From Actinomycetota bacterium (GTDB taxonomy: Bacteria > Actinomycetota > Actinomycetes > Propionibacteriales > Propionibacteriaceae), in assembly GCA_020161755.1 (NCBI GenBank), contig JAIUOS010000012.1:1-64000 (forward strand): a stretch of 64,000 nt of DNA. The letters run 5' to 3'. The translations under genes were made by a program, and so were the position numbers. The notes under the pieces are model-generated. The model saw only the letters and a program-made list of their open reading frames with translations. It was not told where the DNA came from and did not search any database. Of this stretch, positions 25,803 through 35,060 are shown one piece after another. The first letter of the stretch is position 1. Each line of letters opens with the position of its first letter.

Positions 25803-26806
25803 TCAGCCCTTCAGCCTGATCCGGGGATCGAACAGCGGGTAGATGAGGTCGAGGATGAACGCCGCGGTGGCCACGGCGATGATCGCCGTCGTGATGGTGC
25901 CGTACAGCAGGTTGTAGTCGCCGGCGCCCGCCGCCGTCCGCATCAGCAGGCCGATGCCGGGGTAGGCGAAGATCATCTCGGTGAGCAGGGCGCCGTTGAA
26001 GATCGTGCCGAGCGAGAGCACCAGCGCGGTGAGCTGCGGCAGCAGCGCGTTGCGGAACACGTAGCGGTTCATCCGGCGCCAGTCCGGGACGCCCTTGAGC
26101 CGGGCGAACTGGACGTAGCCCTCCTCCTTGGTGGCCACGGCCAGCGACTTCATGCTGAGGATGTTCCAGCCGAAGCCGGCCAGGATCAGCGTGAGCGCGG
26201 GCAGCGCGGAGTTGTACAGGATCCAGATCACCCGTTGCGGGGTGAGCGGACCGGGCAAGAAGGTCGACGTGATCGGGAACCAGCCCAGGTAGTAGGCCAG
26301 GACGAGCACCACGGTGAGCGCGAGGACGTAGTACGGGATCGGGTAGAGCACGATGCCGACCACCTCGAGGGCGGTGGCGAAGCGGCGCTTGTTGTAGTAG
26401 CCGGCGATGATGCCGACCAGGTTGCCCAGCAGCCAGGCGATCACCGTCGAGGTGACCAGCAGGCCGATCGTCCACGGCATCGCGGCGAGGATGATCTCGG
26501 AGACCGGCTTGGGGTAGGACGTGAACGAGGGGCCGAAGTCGAAGTGCAGCAGCACCCGGTTCAGGAAGTTCAGGTACTGCTCCCACAGGGAGCCTGGAGC
26601 CCGTACAGCTTCTCCAGCGAGTCGCGGAGCTCCTGCACCGCCTGCGGCGACAGCGTCTGGCCGGCGCGCGACTGCATCTGGCCGATGTAGTTGTCGATCG
26701 GGTTGCCCGGCATCATGCGCGGGAGGAAGAACGTGATGGTGAGGCCGGTGAACAGGACGATCGCGAAACTCAACAGACGTTTGGCGACATAGCGGACGAA
26801 GCCCAT
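25803..26806 (-). pseudogene. Oligopeptide-type ABC permease (OppB type), frameshifted
   Basis: The N-terminus (MGFVRYVAKRLLSFAIVLFTGL...LRDSLEKLYGLQ) is read from ATG 26806. The remainder (GSLWEQYLNFLNR, then LHFDFGPSF to DPRIRLKG*) continues in another frame. The switch falls at about 26592-26600; restoring one C in the short run at 26593-26594 rejoins the two parts into a normal OppB of about 334 residues with the EAA loop YVQFARLKGVPDWRRMNRYVFRNALLP. Downstream genes are intact, so a sequence error is at least as likely as a real mutation. If real, the importer would lack its pore subunit. Confidence 0.8.
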
Positions 26807-26873
26807 GGGTGCGCTCGTTTCGGGGTCGGGCCCGCTGAGGGACGCACCGGGGTGCGCCCCTCAGCGGGAGCGA

Positions 26874-28834
26874 TCACTTGGTCGGCTTGATGTTGACCAG
26901 GATCTTCTTGAAGGAGCTCCACCACGTGTACGGGACCGCGTAGGCGTTGTCGGCCTTCGGGAAGTTGGTCCAGTAGGCGGTGTTGGTGGGGATCGTCGTC
27001 GAGATGTTCATCATGTTGATGTAGTACATGTTCTCGGTGAGGATCTTCATGCCGTCCTGACCCAGCTGGGCGAACTCCGGGGAGTCCTGCGGCAGGGTCT
27101 GCGCCTTCTTCACCAGCTCGAACATCTTCGGGTCGGTGATCCGGTTGAGGTTGCCGCTCAGCTGCTTGTTGGAGTCGGCCGGCAGGACGTTGTCCGGCGT
27201 GATGCTCCGCCAGCTGTTCAGGTAGTTGTCGTTGAAGATGCAGGACGACGACCAGTTCACCATCGTGTCGAGAGCGGAGTTGGTGTTGCCGACGTTGGTG
27301 AACTCACCGTTGTCGACCTGGCGGGTGTTGACCTTGAAGCCGGCCTTGGTCCAGCTGTCGGCGATCGAGAAGCCCACCCGCTGCATGACCTTGTTCCAGT
27401 CGCTCGGGATCACGAACTCGATGTTCCAGGTCTTGCCGTCGGGCAGCGCGTAGAAGCCGTCCGAACCCTTCTTGATGCCCACCGAACCGAGCAGCTTCTC
27501 GGCCTCGGCCGGGTCGTTCTTCCACCAGCCCTGGCCGAACGCGGACAGCGCCGCGTCCCCGGACGGGAGCGTGCTCGCGTCCGTCCCCATGGCGGTGAGC
27601 TTCTCGACCATGCCGTTGGCGAAGTTCGCGTCGAACGGCTGGTAGCCGTCGCTCAGCTTGAGGTCCTTCATCCACTGGAGCAGCGGTCCGTAGAACGACT
27701 TCTCGGTGATCTGGGTGTCCGGCAGCGCGAGCGCGCCGGCCTTGATCTGGCCGCTCATCGAGTTGATCGCGACGTTCTGCAGGTCGAGCGACAGGGCCAG
27801 CGCCCAGCGGACCTCCGCCTTGTCGTACGGCGCCTTCTGCAGGTTCATGATGATGCCGTAGGAGCAGGCGTCGCCCATGTCGTTGTACGGCAGCGTCTTG
27901 GAGAACGTGGTGATGGCCTGGTTCTGCTTCTGCGCCGCGGCGATGGAGTCGGGGCTCATGAAGGTGTCGACGTCGTACTGGTTCTTGATGAACGACAGGC
28001 ACGGGTCTGCTCGTCACCGAAGTTCTTGTACAGCACGTACTTGGCGGCCGGCTGCCCCAGGTTGCCCCAGGACGACTTGGCCCAGTCGTCGCGCAGCTCC
28101 CACAGGTGCCACTGGCCGTTCGGGTCGAACTGCTTCATCTTGTACGGGCCGATGGTGACCGGGTCGGAGTTCTTGAAGGTCGCCAGGTCGCCGGCCTTCT
28201 CGAACACGTGCTTGGGGACGATGTTGAGCGCCGAGCCCCACGTTTAGACGCCGAGCACGGTCGCGAAGTCGTACGCGGGGGCGTTGGTGTCGATCTCCAG
28301 GGTGTAGTTGTCGATCTTCTTCCACGACTTCACGTACGCGTCGATGGTGGGCACGCCCCAGTAGGTGAGCTTGCCCTTGCCCTTGGCGTAGGTGTCGAGG
28401 GTGTAGACGACGTCGTCGGCGGTGAACTCGGTGCCGTCGCTCCACAGCACGCCCTGGCGCAGGTTCACCTGGAACTTGGTGTAGCTGGAGTCGAGGACCT
28501 TGGGCAGCTCGGCGGCCAACTCGGGGTACGACTCGCCGGTGGCGGTGTCCATCTCCCACAGGTAGCCCCAGCCGAGTTCGCGGAAGCCGCGCCAGAGGGC
28601 GTAGGTGCCGGACAGCGGGTTCATGTTGTCGGGGCTGTCGACCTTGCCGTCGAACGACTGGACGATGAGGGTCTGGTTGCGGGGCGTGCCCACGTCCGTC
28701 ATCTCGCCGGCACCGCTCGACGAACCGGTGGACGGCGCCTGGTCGGGCGACGTCGGTGCCGAACACGCGCCGAGCGTGACGGTCAACAGGGCCGCAGTCA
28801 GGATTGCGGGCACCTTACGAAATTTCACTGCCAT
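26874..28834 (-). pseudogene. Oligopeptide-type ABC solute-binding lipoprotein (SBP_bac_5), disrupted
   Basis: Starts at ATG 28834 with a lipoprotein signal ending in LGAC. Two lesions are visible. An in-frame TAA lies at 28244-28246 after YDFATVLGV, and the same frame resumes with TWGSALNIVPKHVFEKAGDL. A one-base loss then occurs near 28011 between GDEQT and CLSFIKNQYDVDTF. The rest (SPDSIAAAQKQ... to VNIKPTK*) is a normal family 5 binding protein, with LRQGVLWSDGTEFTADDVVYT early on. Repaired, it would be about 653 residues. It heads the OppBCDF-glycosidase operon. Confidence 0.82.
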
Positions 28835-29038
28835 ACCTCCTCGTATGAACGGAGCGCTTCCGGGTTGAGCCTGCATGTCCATTCATGGTTGACTCGTTTT
28901 ACAGCATAGGAGCGGTTGCAGCGGGCCGTCAAGCGATTCCGGTGAGCGGGACGCGGGACTCGACTCCCCTTGCCCGAGTGGCTGGCGTGACCTACCCTGC
29001 ATAAATATCTAGCGCTGCATTGTGATTCAAGGAGCATC

Positions 29039-30043
29039 ATGAGCACACCGTTGTGGTCACTGGGCCAGTTCCCCTGGATCGATCGCGAGCCGCGTCCGCC
29101 GCGCGCCCGGGTGATCATCGACAACGACTTCGCCGGCGATCCCGACGACCTCTACCAGGTCGTGCACCACCTGCTCTCCCCCGGGGTGGAGATCCCGCTG
29201 GTCGTGTGCTCGCACCTGCGCGAGGGCGACCCGTTCTGCCAGTACGACGACAGCGCCGAGGGCGCCGTGTCGGTCGTCCGGACGCTGTTCGACGTGATGC
29301 GGCTGGCCGACGACGGGCAGGTCGTCCGGGGTGCGAGCCGTGCACTGACCAGCCGCACCGAGCCGCAGCCGTCCGCCGCGGCCGAGGCGATCGTGGCCGA
29401 GGCGATGCGGGAGGACACCGACCTGCCGCTGTTCGCCGTGTTCGGCGGCGGGCTCACCGAGCTGGCCAGCGCCTGGCTGATGGAGCCGCGGATCGCGCGG
29501 CGGATGACCGTGATCTGGATCGGCGGGCCTGAATACGAGACGCTCGGCTGGCCCCCGCCCGGCCCGGCCGAGACCGAGTACAACCTGGCGATCGACGTGG
29601 TGGCCGGCCAGGTGGTCTTCAACGACTCCGACCTGGTGCTGTGGCAGGTGCCGCGCAACCTGTACCGCCAGTGCCTGGTCTCCGACGCCGAGCTGCGGCA
29701 CCGCGTCCGGGCGACCGGGGCGCTCGGACGCCACCTGTACGACGCGCTCGACCGCGTCCGCGTCGAGTTCGCCGGCTACGTGGGCGGGTTCGGGGAGACC
29801 TACGCCCTCGGCGACTCGCCGCTGGTGCTGCTGACCGTCCTGCAGAGCTTCTTCCAGCCCGACCCGTCCAGCAGCGACTTCGTGATCCGTCCGTGCCCAC
29901 GGCTCGACGACGCGGGCGCCGCCCGTCCCAGCCTGGACGGGCGCCCCGTCCGCGTGTACACCCGGCTGGACGTCCGCCTGATGTTCGAGGACATGTTCAC
30001 CAAGATCGCCGAGTTCGACGCCTGGCTCTCCGCCCAGGAGTAG
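29039..30043 (+). CDS. Nucleoside hydrolase-like protein (IUNH superfamily)
   Basis: A 334-residue protein from ATG 29039, with AAGGAG upstream. The N-terminal VIIDNDFAGDPDDLYQ is a variant of the DxDxxxDD calcium-binding signature of inosine-uridine nucleoside hydrolases. MTVIWIGGPEY and TEYNLAIDVVAGQVVFND fit the later parts of that fold (the metal-site aspartate and NxxxD). Known members hydrolyse N-ribosides, but several plant-polysaccharide loci carry relatives of unknown substrate. It is divergent from the ABC/glycosidase operon, so a role with that glycan is possible. It ends 6 nt before a 67-bp palindrome. Confidence 0.75.
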   Translation: MSTPLWSLGQFPWIDREPRPPRARVIIDNDFAGDPDDLYQVVHHLLSPGVEIPLVVCSHLREGDPFCQYDDSAEGAVSVVRTLFDVMRLADDGQVVRGASRALTSRTEPQPSAAAEAIVAEAMREDTDLPLFAVFGGGLTELASAWLMEPRIARRMTVIWIGGPEYETLGWPPPGPAETEYNLAIDVVAGQVVFNDSDLVLWQVPRNLYRQCLVSDAELRHRVRATGALGRHLYDALDRVRVEFAGYVGGFGETYALGDSPLVLLTVLQSFFQPDPSSSDFVIRPCPRLDDAGAARPSLDGRPVRVYTRLDVRLMFEDMFTKIAEFDAWLSAQE

Positions 30044-30049
30044 GCCACC

Positions 30050-30116
30050 GGACCGAATTGGGGACGGTTCCTAACTCGGTCCGGGACCGAGTTAGGAACC
30101 GTCCCCAATTCGGTCC
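30050..30116. repeat. 67-bp perfect palindrome (REP-like), copy 2
   Basis: Identical base for base to 169-235: two 33-bp arms around a single G (30083). It lies between convergent genes, 6 nt after a stop codon. Perfect identity of two copies about 30 kb apart implies recent copying or gene conversion. Confidence 0.9.
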
Positions 30117-30139
30117 GGTGCACTCTCAGGCCGCAGACG

Positions 30140-30179
30140 CAGACGTCCCTCCCGAGCCGGAACTCGGGAGGGACGTCTG
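30140..30179. terminator. Strong hairpin between convergent genes
   Basis: A perfect 17-bp stem, CAGACGTCCCTCCCGAG (30140-30156) with CTCGGGAGGGACGTCTG (30163-30179), closes a loop of CCGGAA. It lacks a T tract but sits between the nucleoside-hydrolase-like gene and the convergent antiporter gene, where a bidirectional terminator is expected. It does not contain the GGGGAC core, so I keep it apart from the REP family. Confidence 0.65.
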
Positions 30180-30260
30180 TCCTGGGGATCGACGGAAGGG
30201 GGCCGGTGGGGGCCGGTCCCCTTCCGCTGGGTATCCGGAAGCGGTGGCCGGATCCGTTCC

Positions 30261-31682
30261 TTAGGCCTTCGACGCCGCGCGGTGGGACGCGATCAGGCGC
30301 TTCTCCTCCGGCGCGATCATCGCGAGCAGGACGATGGCGGCGACCACGCAGCCGGTGAGGACACCGAACGTGACGCCCCACCCGTAGGTCTGCACCAGCC
30401 AGCCGACACCGGTGGACGCCAGCGTCGCGCCGATGACGTAGCCGAACAGCCCGGTGAAGCCGGCGGACGTGCCGGCGACCTGGCGGGCCGACATGTCGAG
30501 GGCCTGGAGGCCGATCAGCATGACCGGGCCGTAGATGAAGGCGCCGTTGAAGAACAGGAACACCATCAGGACCCAGAACGGGGTGCCGGCCGGGGCGAGC
30601 CAGTAGGCCAACAGGGAGACGCCGACGCCGATCATGAACGCGATGCCGGTCCAGGTGCGGTTGCCCTTGAACAACCTGTCCGAGATCCAGCCGCAGGCGA
30701 GGGTGCCGAAGATGCCGGCCAGCTCGAACAGGGAGAACCCGGCGATGCCGCCGGCCACGGACGTCTTGTGCACCTCGGCGAGGTACACCGGCGTCCACGA
30801 CAGCACGCCGTAGCGCAGCGCGTACACGAACACGTTGGCCAGGGCCAGCAGCACCATGGTGCGGTTCTTGATCACGTACTTGACCACGATCTGCCAGTAG
30901 CTCAGCCCGGCGCTGTCGCCGAGATCGGCCTCGACCTTGGCCGGATCGTTGCGGTACTCCTCGATCGGGGGCAGGCCGACCGACTCGGGGGTGTCGCGGA
31001 TGGTGAGGAACGCGAACGCGGCGACGAGCAGCGCGATCAGCGCCGGGAACCAGAAGGCGCTCTGCCACTGGCCGCCGGTGAACGACAGGCCCGCGGCGGC
31101 GGCGGCGCCCAGGCCGACCGCGCCCACGTTGTGCGCGGTGTTCCACACGGCGGTCTTCATGCCGCGCTCGTTGGTGGAGAACCAGTGGACGAGGACGCGT
31201 CCGCTGGGCGGCCAGCCCATGCCCTGCGCCCAGCCGTTGATGAACATCATCAGCGCGAAGATGCCGACGGAGGCGGTCAGCGCCGGCACGAAAGCGACGA
31301 ACAGGTTGATGATCGCCGACAGCGCCAGGCCGATCGGCATGAAGTACCGCGCGTTCGAACGGTCGGAGATCGTGGCCATCAGGAACTTCGAGAAGCCGTA
31401 CGAGATCAGGACGGCGTTCGCGATGAGGCCGATCCCGACCTTGTCGATGTGACCGCCGTCGAGGATGATCTTGGCGACCAGCGGGATGTTGTTGCGGATC
31501 AGGTAGAAGCCGGCGTAGCCGACGAAGATCCCCATGAACACCTGGAACCGCAGGCTCGCGTAGCGACGCGGGATCTGGTCCTTGGGGAGCCGCGGGGCGG
31601 CGGGCGGTGCGGAGAGCCAGGAGCGCTTGAGCGGCCGTTCGGCCTGGGCTCCCGTCTCGTTCCGGTCCTCGGTGATGGTCAT
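30261..31682 (-). CDS. Organophosphate:phosphate antiporter (GlpT/UhpT type, MFS)
   Basis: A 473-residue, 12-segment membrane protein from ATG 31682, with GGAGCACG upstream. The RYASLRFQVFMGIFVGYAGFYLIRNNIPL start and FINGWAQGMGWPPSGRVLVHWFSTNERG are hallmarks of the organophosphate:Pi antiporter family. Members exchange glycerol-3-phosphate or hexose-6-phosphate for phosphate. The sequence cannot separate GlpT from UhpT. A binding-protein/two-component operon of sugar-phosphate type follows upstream (32353-37639), suggesting a hexose phosphate or similar organophosphate, but this is inference. Confidence 0.88.
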   Translation of the reverse strand: MTITEDRNETGAQAERPLKRSWLSAPPAAPRLPKDQIPRRYASLRFQVFMGIFVGYAGFYLIRNNIPLVAKIILDGGHIDKVGIGLIANAVLISYGFSKFLMATISDRSNARYFMPIGLALSAIINLFVAFVPALTASVGIFALMMFINGWAQGMGWPPSGRVLVHWFSTNERGMKTAVWNTAHNVGAVGLGAAAAAGLSFTGGQWQSAFWFPALIALLVAAFAFLTIRDTPESVGLPPIEEYRNDPAKVEADLGDSAGLSYWQIVVKYVIKNRTMVLLALANVFVYALRYGVLSWTPVYLAEVHKTSVAGGIAGFSLFELAGIFGTLACGWISDRLFKGNRTWTGIAFMIGVGVSLLAYWLAPAGTPFWVLMVFLFFNGAFIYGPVMLIGLQALDMSARQVAGTSAGFTGLFGYVIGATLASTGVGWLVQTYGWGVTFGVLTGCVVAAIVLLAMIAPEEKRLIASHRAASKA

Positions 31683-31745
31683 CGTGCTCCTTTGCAGTCG
31701 GCCGTCCACGCAGATCGGCCCCACGGCTATTCGAGCATCGGCGCA

Positions 31746-31770
31746 CACCGTCCGGCGTGCCCGGACGGTG
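31746..31770. terminator. Inverted repeat between the small membrane gene and the antiporter
   Basis: CACCGTCCGG and CCGGACGGTG form a perfect 10-bp stem with a 5-nt loop (cgtgc). It lies 64 nt upstream of the antiporter ATG and 100 nt past the stop of the membrane protein gene at 31871. It may terminate that transcript; without a T tract this is weak evidence. Confidence 0.4.
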
Positions 31771-31776
31771 ACACTC

Positions 31777-31794
31777 GGTAACGCCCCGGTTACC
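31777..31794. promoter_or_regulatory. Possible operator upstream of the antiporter
   Basis: GGTAAC-N6-GTTACC is a perfect inverted repeat about 95 nt before the antiporter start. It could be a regulator site, for example for the nearby response regulator, but no second copy upstream of the kinase operon was found. Confidence 0.3.
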
Positions 31795-31801
31795 TACTCA
31801 C

Positions 31802-31855
31802 GATCCCGGAGGAACTCCCGGGCGAGGCACGAGCCCGGACGCGTCACGAAGGGCC
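31802..31855. repeat. Degenerate copy of intergenic element B
   Basis: The stretch gatcccggaggaactcccgg, then gcgaggcacgagcccgga and cgcgtcacgaaggg, follows the same order as element B at 19967-20016: stem, loop resembling gaggaacga, stem, then cgtcacgaagg. The stem is partly decayed. Confidence 0.55.
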
Positions 31856-31870
31856 ACCCGCCGTTGGCAG

Positions 31871-32239
31871 CTAGTCGCAGTTCTGCACCTTCAGGACGTC
31901 GCACCGCACGATGTCCGAACCCAGCGGGACGGCGATCGCGGCGAGGGAGACGACGAGCAGGAGGGCGATCACGACGTTCGCGACCGGAGCCCGACGGACG
32001 CCTTCGCGGCGCCAGGCGCGGTGCCACACGGGAGCAAGGGCGACGGCAGCGCCGACCGGCAGGAGCAGCAGGGCGAGGATCAGCAGCGGGTACTCCAACG
32101 GCCCGGCGTGCACGCCGGGCCGTATCGCGGAGAACAGCGGCTCGATGCGGAACACGACCGTGAGGTTCAGCAGTACAAAGGGCAGCGCGCACGCCGCTCC
32201 GAGCACGCCCATGAGCCGGGCACGAGGCGTTGTGGTCAC
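31871..32239 (-). CDS. Small four-segment membrane protein, unknown function
   Basis: A 122-residue protein from GTG 32239, preceded by GGAGGA at a good distance; an ATG further upstream has no such site. Hydrophobic stretches at about 10-30, 48-70 and 88-108 suggest three or four membrane passes. A C-terminal pair of cysteines (VRCDVLKVQNCD) lies outside the last segment and could form a disulfide. I recognise no family. It is flanked on both sides by element B repeats. Confidence 0.6.
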   Translation of the reverse strand: MTTTPRARLMGVLGAACALPFVLLNLTVVFRIEPLFSAIRPGVHAGPLEYPLLILALLLLPVGAAVALAPVWHRAWRREGVRRAPVANVVIALLLVVSLAAIAVPLGSDIVRCDVLKVQNCD

Positions 32240-32303
32240 CTGCGGTCCTCCTCCCCTCAGCTTCGTCATCATCGGTGAAGCGTCGCGAAATGGCTACCAC
32301 CCG

Positions 32304-32352
32304 GCCTTTTCGTGACGCTTCCTCCGTCCCTCGGGAAGCTCCTCAGGGACCG
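32304..32352. repeat. Partial, inverted copy of element B
   Basis: Read in reverse complement, the segment gives ggtccctgaggagc...gaagcgtcacgaaaagg, the conserved ends of element B, with the central stem degenerate. It abuts the stop codon of the ATPase gene at 32353. Confidence 0.5.
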
Positions 32353-33438
32353 TCAGTGCGCGGGCAGCACCCAGACGTGCTCCTCGCGCAGGGCGAGGCT
32401 GACGAGCTGGTTCACGGCCAGGACGGGCTCGTCGAGGCTGCCGGTGGCCACGGCGCTGCCGTGTTCGGTCTCGACCGCGTACTCGATGCGGTCGCCGCGG
32501 TAGCGCGCCTCCTCCACGACCCCCTGCGCTCCGGTGGGCTCGGCCCAGGCCCCGGCCACCCCGGGCGCCGCCTCCGCGACCAGTGCGTGCGGACGGACGA
32601 GCACCGCGCAGACCTCACCGGCGACGACCTCAGCGTGAGCCGGCAGCCAGCGGTCGGCGCCCAGCAGGCGCACCAGCGCGCGGCCCTGTCGCCCGTCGGT
32701 GCCGACCTGCTGCACCTCGGCCTCCAGGAAGGCCGAACGTCCCAGGAACTGCGCGACGAAGAGCGAGTCCGGACGCTCGAAGACCTCCCGCGGACGACCG
32801 GCCTGCGCCACCCGCCCGTGGTCGAGCACGACGATCCGGTCGGCGACCCCGAGCGCCGCGGCCTGGTCGTGGATCACCAGCAACGTGGTCAACCCGAGCC
32901 GCCGCTGGGTGCTGCGGATCAGTCGCAGGCCGTCCTCGGCGAGCGCCTCGTCCAGCCCGGCCAGCGGCTCGTCCAGCAGCAGCACGGACGGGTGCAGCAC
33001 CAGCGCCCGGGCCAGCGCCACCCGGCGCCGCTGGCCACCGGAGAGCTCGTCGGGGTAGCGGTCCTCCATGCCGCTCAGGCCGAGCCGCAGCAGCGCGACC
33101 GGGACGGCGTCCGCATCTGCTCCGGCGCGTCCGCGGGCCCGCAGGCCGAAGCCGACGTTCTCGGCGACGGTGAGTTCGGGGAACAGCGTGTCCTGCTGGA
33201 AGACCATCGCCGTCCGCCGCGGGCCGCCGGCAGACACCGGCTCGCCGTCCACCTCGATCCGTCCGCTGTCAGCCGGTTCCAGGCCGGCGATGCAGCGCAG
33301 CAGCGTGGTCTTGCCGCTGCCGGACGGGCCGATCACGCACACCAGTTCGCCGGGCGCCGCGGCCAGGTCGATCGCGTCCAGCACCGTGCGTCCGTCGATC
33401 GCCCGGCTGAGGGCGTGGACGTCCAACTGCCCGCTCAC
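32353..33438 (-). CDS. ABC transporter ATPase (FbpC/AfuC/PotA type)
   Basis: A 361-residue protein from GTG 33438, overlapping the permease stop by 4 nt (GTGA). Walker A GPSGSGKTTL, Q-loop VFQQDTLFPEL, signature LSGGQRRRVALARAL, Walker B VLLLDEPLAGLD, and a C-terminal TOBE-like domain (FLGRSAFLEAEVQQV). It energises the two-domain permease and binding protein of the same operon. Confidence 0.9.
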   Translation of the reverse strand: MSGQLDVHALSRAIDGRTVLDAIDLAAAPGELVCVIGPSGSGKTTLLRCIAGLEPADSGRIEVDGEPVSAGGPRRTAMVFQQDTLFPELTVAENVGFGLRARGRAGADADAVPVALLRLGLSGMEDRYPDELSGGQRRRVALARALVLHPSVLLLDEPLAGLDEALAEDGLRLIRSTQRRLGLTTLLVIHDQAAALGVADRIVVLDHGRVAQAGRPREVFERPDSLFVAQFLGRSAFLEAEVQQVGTDGRQGRALVRLLGADRWLPAHAEVVAGEVCAVLVRPHALVAEAAPGVAGAWAEPTGAQGVVEEARYRGDRIEYAVETEHGSAVATGSLDEPVLAVNQLVSLALREEHVWVLPAH

Positions 33439-35060
33439 CGCGCCACCACCGTCGTCAGCCGGCGCCGCACCAGGTCGCTGCGCCACAGGCGATGAACCCC
33501 GGTCACGATGAGCACGGCACCACTCAACACCAGGGTCGCGGCGGACGCGGCCGGCAGGCGTCCGGCGTCGATGTCGGCGAGCATCCGCACGGGCAGCAGC
33601 GGCACCTGCGCGTTCGTCAGCAGGATGACCGACGACACCGCGGTGAGGGTGTCGGCGAAGGTGGCCAGCCCGCCGCCCGCGATCTCGGTGCGGACGCCGG
33701 GCCAGACCAGGCTGCGGGTGAGGTCGCGGGGACGGGCGCCGAGCAGCACCGCCTGGTCGCGCAGGAGCGGCACCAGCGCGTCGGCGCTGCGCAGCGCGGG
33801 CAGGGCGACGCGAGGCGTGAACCGGACCAGATGGACGGCGAGGATCGCCCCGATCGCCAGCCACGGGACGATCCGGGGCTCCAGCCCGGCGTCGCGCAGC
33901 CACGTCCCGGTCGCGGACAGCGCCAGGAACGCCCCCAGGCCGAGCACCGTGGGCGGCAGCGCCGCGAGCGCCTGGAGCGTGCGGCGCGCCCGCCGCAGGC
34001 GTCCCAGCTCGTCGGAGGCCGCCCGGGTGAGGGCGAACGCCAGGGCCATCGCCAGCGGGGCGGCGACCAGGGCGAGCACCAGGCTCATGGCGAACGGACG
34101 GGTGTCCGGCCCGTGCAGCAGCGACCACACCTGCGCGGTCGACAGCCCGCCGTCCGGATCGCTGAGCGCGCCGGCCAGGACGGCCAGCAGCAGGGCCAGC
34201 ACCAACCCGGCGGACGCCCACGCGAGCACCTGGAGGAGGCGGCCGGCGACGGCCGGCGCCCGCGCGGGCCGCGGAGCGGCGGTGCCGATCGGGTTCGACT
34301 GCTCGCGTCCCAGGCGCGAGGCGAGCAGCCACAGCACGACCGCCGGGACGGTCAGCAGCAGCGCGTAGGCGGTGGCCGCGGTCAGGTCGCCCTCGGACGC
34401 GATCGCCTCGTACATCCGGGTGGCCAGGGTCGGGTAGCCGCCGCCGATCACCAGCGGGATCGCCACGTCCGCCATCGCGTCGCCGAAGAGCAGCAGGAAG
34501 CTGGACAGCAGCGGGGGCCCCAGCCGCGGCACGACCAGGCGACGGGTCACCCGGCCCGGCGAGGCGCCCAGCTCGCCGGCGGCCTCGAGCAGGGCGGTGT
34601 CGAGGCGCCGATAGGCCCACGACAGGTTCAGGTAGGCCAGCGGGAACCGGGCCATCGTGCCGGCCACGACCAGCCCGCCGAAGCCGTAGACCTCGAAGCC
34701 GGGCGCCAGCCGTCCGGTGACCAGCCCGCTGTGGCCGAACAGCACGATCAGCGCCATCGCGAAGGTGAAGGACGGCAGCACGAGCGGCGCCAGGCACAGG
34801 GCGTGCAGGACCCGGCGTCCGGGCGTCCGGTACATCGCGAGGACGTGCGCGAGCAGCCAGCCCAGACCGGTGCCGGCGATCGCGGTGGCCAGGCAGTAGG
34901 CAAGGGTGCTGCCGATCAGCCCCGACTGGGTGTTGAGCACCGAGCCGAGCGCCTGGACGCCCGCGGGCGTGGCGAGGGTGCCGAGCAGCCCCAGCACCAG
35001 GACGACCGCCGGGACGGCCAGCAGCGCCCAGATCGACCAACGGATCAGCCGGGGCGTCAT
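33435..35060 (-). CDS. Fused double permease of an FbpB/AfuB-type ABC transporter
   Basis: A 541-residue membrane protein with about 12 segments in two homologous halves. Each half has an EAA loop: LLEAAGELGASPGRVTRRLVVPRLG in the first and LLRDQAVLLGARPRDLTRSLVWPGV in the second. Such fused permeases serve Fe(III), phosphonate and sugar-phosphate (AfuABC) importers. The stop overlaps the ATPase start and its ATG overlaps the binding-protein stop by 4 nt. Confidence 0.9.
   Translation of the reverse strand: MTPRLIRWSIWALLAVPAVVLVLGLLGTLATPAGVQALGSVLNTQSGLIGSTLAYCLATAIAGTGLGWLLAHVLAMYRTPGRRVLHALCLAPLVLPSFTFAMALIVLFGHSGLVTGRLAPGFEVYGFGGLVVAGTMARFPLAYLNLSWAYRRLDTALLEAAGELGASPGRVTRRLVVPRLGPPLLSSFLLLFGDAMADVAIPLVIGGGYPTLATRMYEAIASEGDLTAATAYALLLTVPAVVLWLLASRLGREQSNPIGTAAPRPARAPAVAGRLLQVLAWASAGLVLALLLAVLAGALSDPDGGLSTAQVWSLLHGPDTRPFAMSLVLALVAAPLAMALAFALTRAASDELGRLRRARRTLQALAALPPTVLGLGAFLALSATGTWLRDAGLEPRIVPWLAIGAILAVHLVRFTPRVALPALRSADALVPLLRDQAVLLGARPRDLTRSLVWPGVRTEIAGGGLATFADTLTAVSSVILLTNAQVPLLPVRMLADIDAGRLPAASAATLVLSGAVLIVTGVHRLWRSDLVRRRLTTVVAR

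Noticed and set aside
26580-26606. Programmed ribosomal frameshifting in OppB.
   Set aside because: No slippery heptamer with a downstream pseudoknot is visible, and similar one-base losses occur in other unrelated transporter genes.
22941-28834. A peptide transport operon.
   Set aside because: Family names suggest peptides, but coupling to a glycosidase gene and a SorC sugar sensor makes an oligosaccharide importer the better reading.
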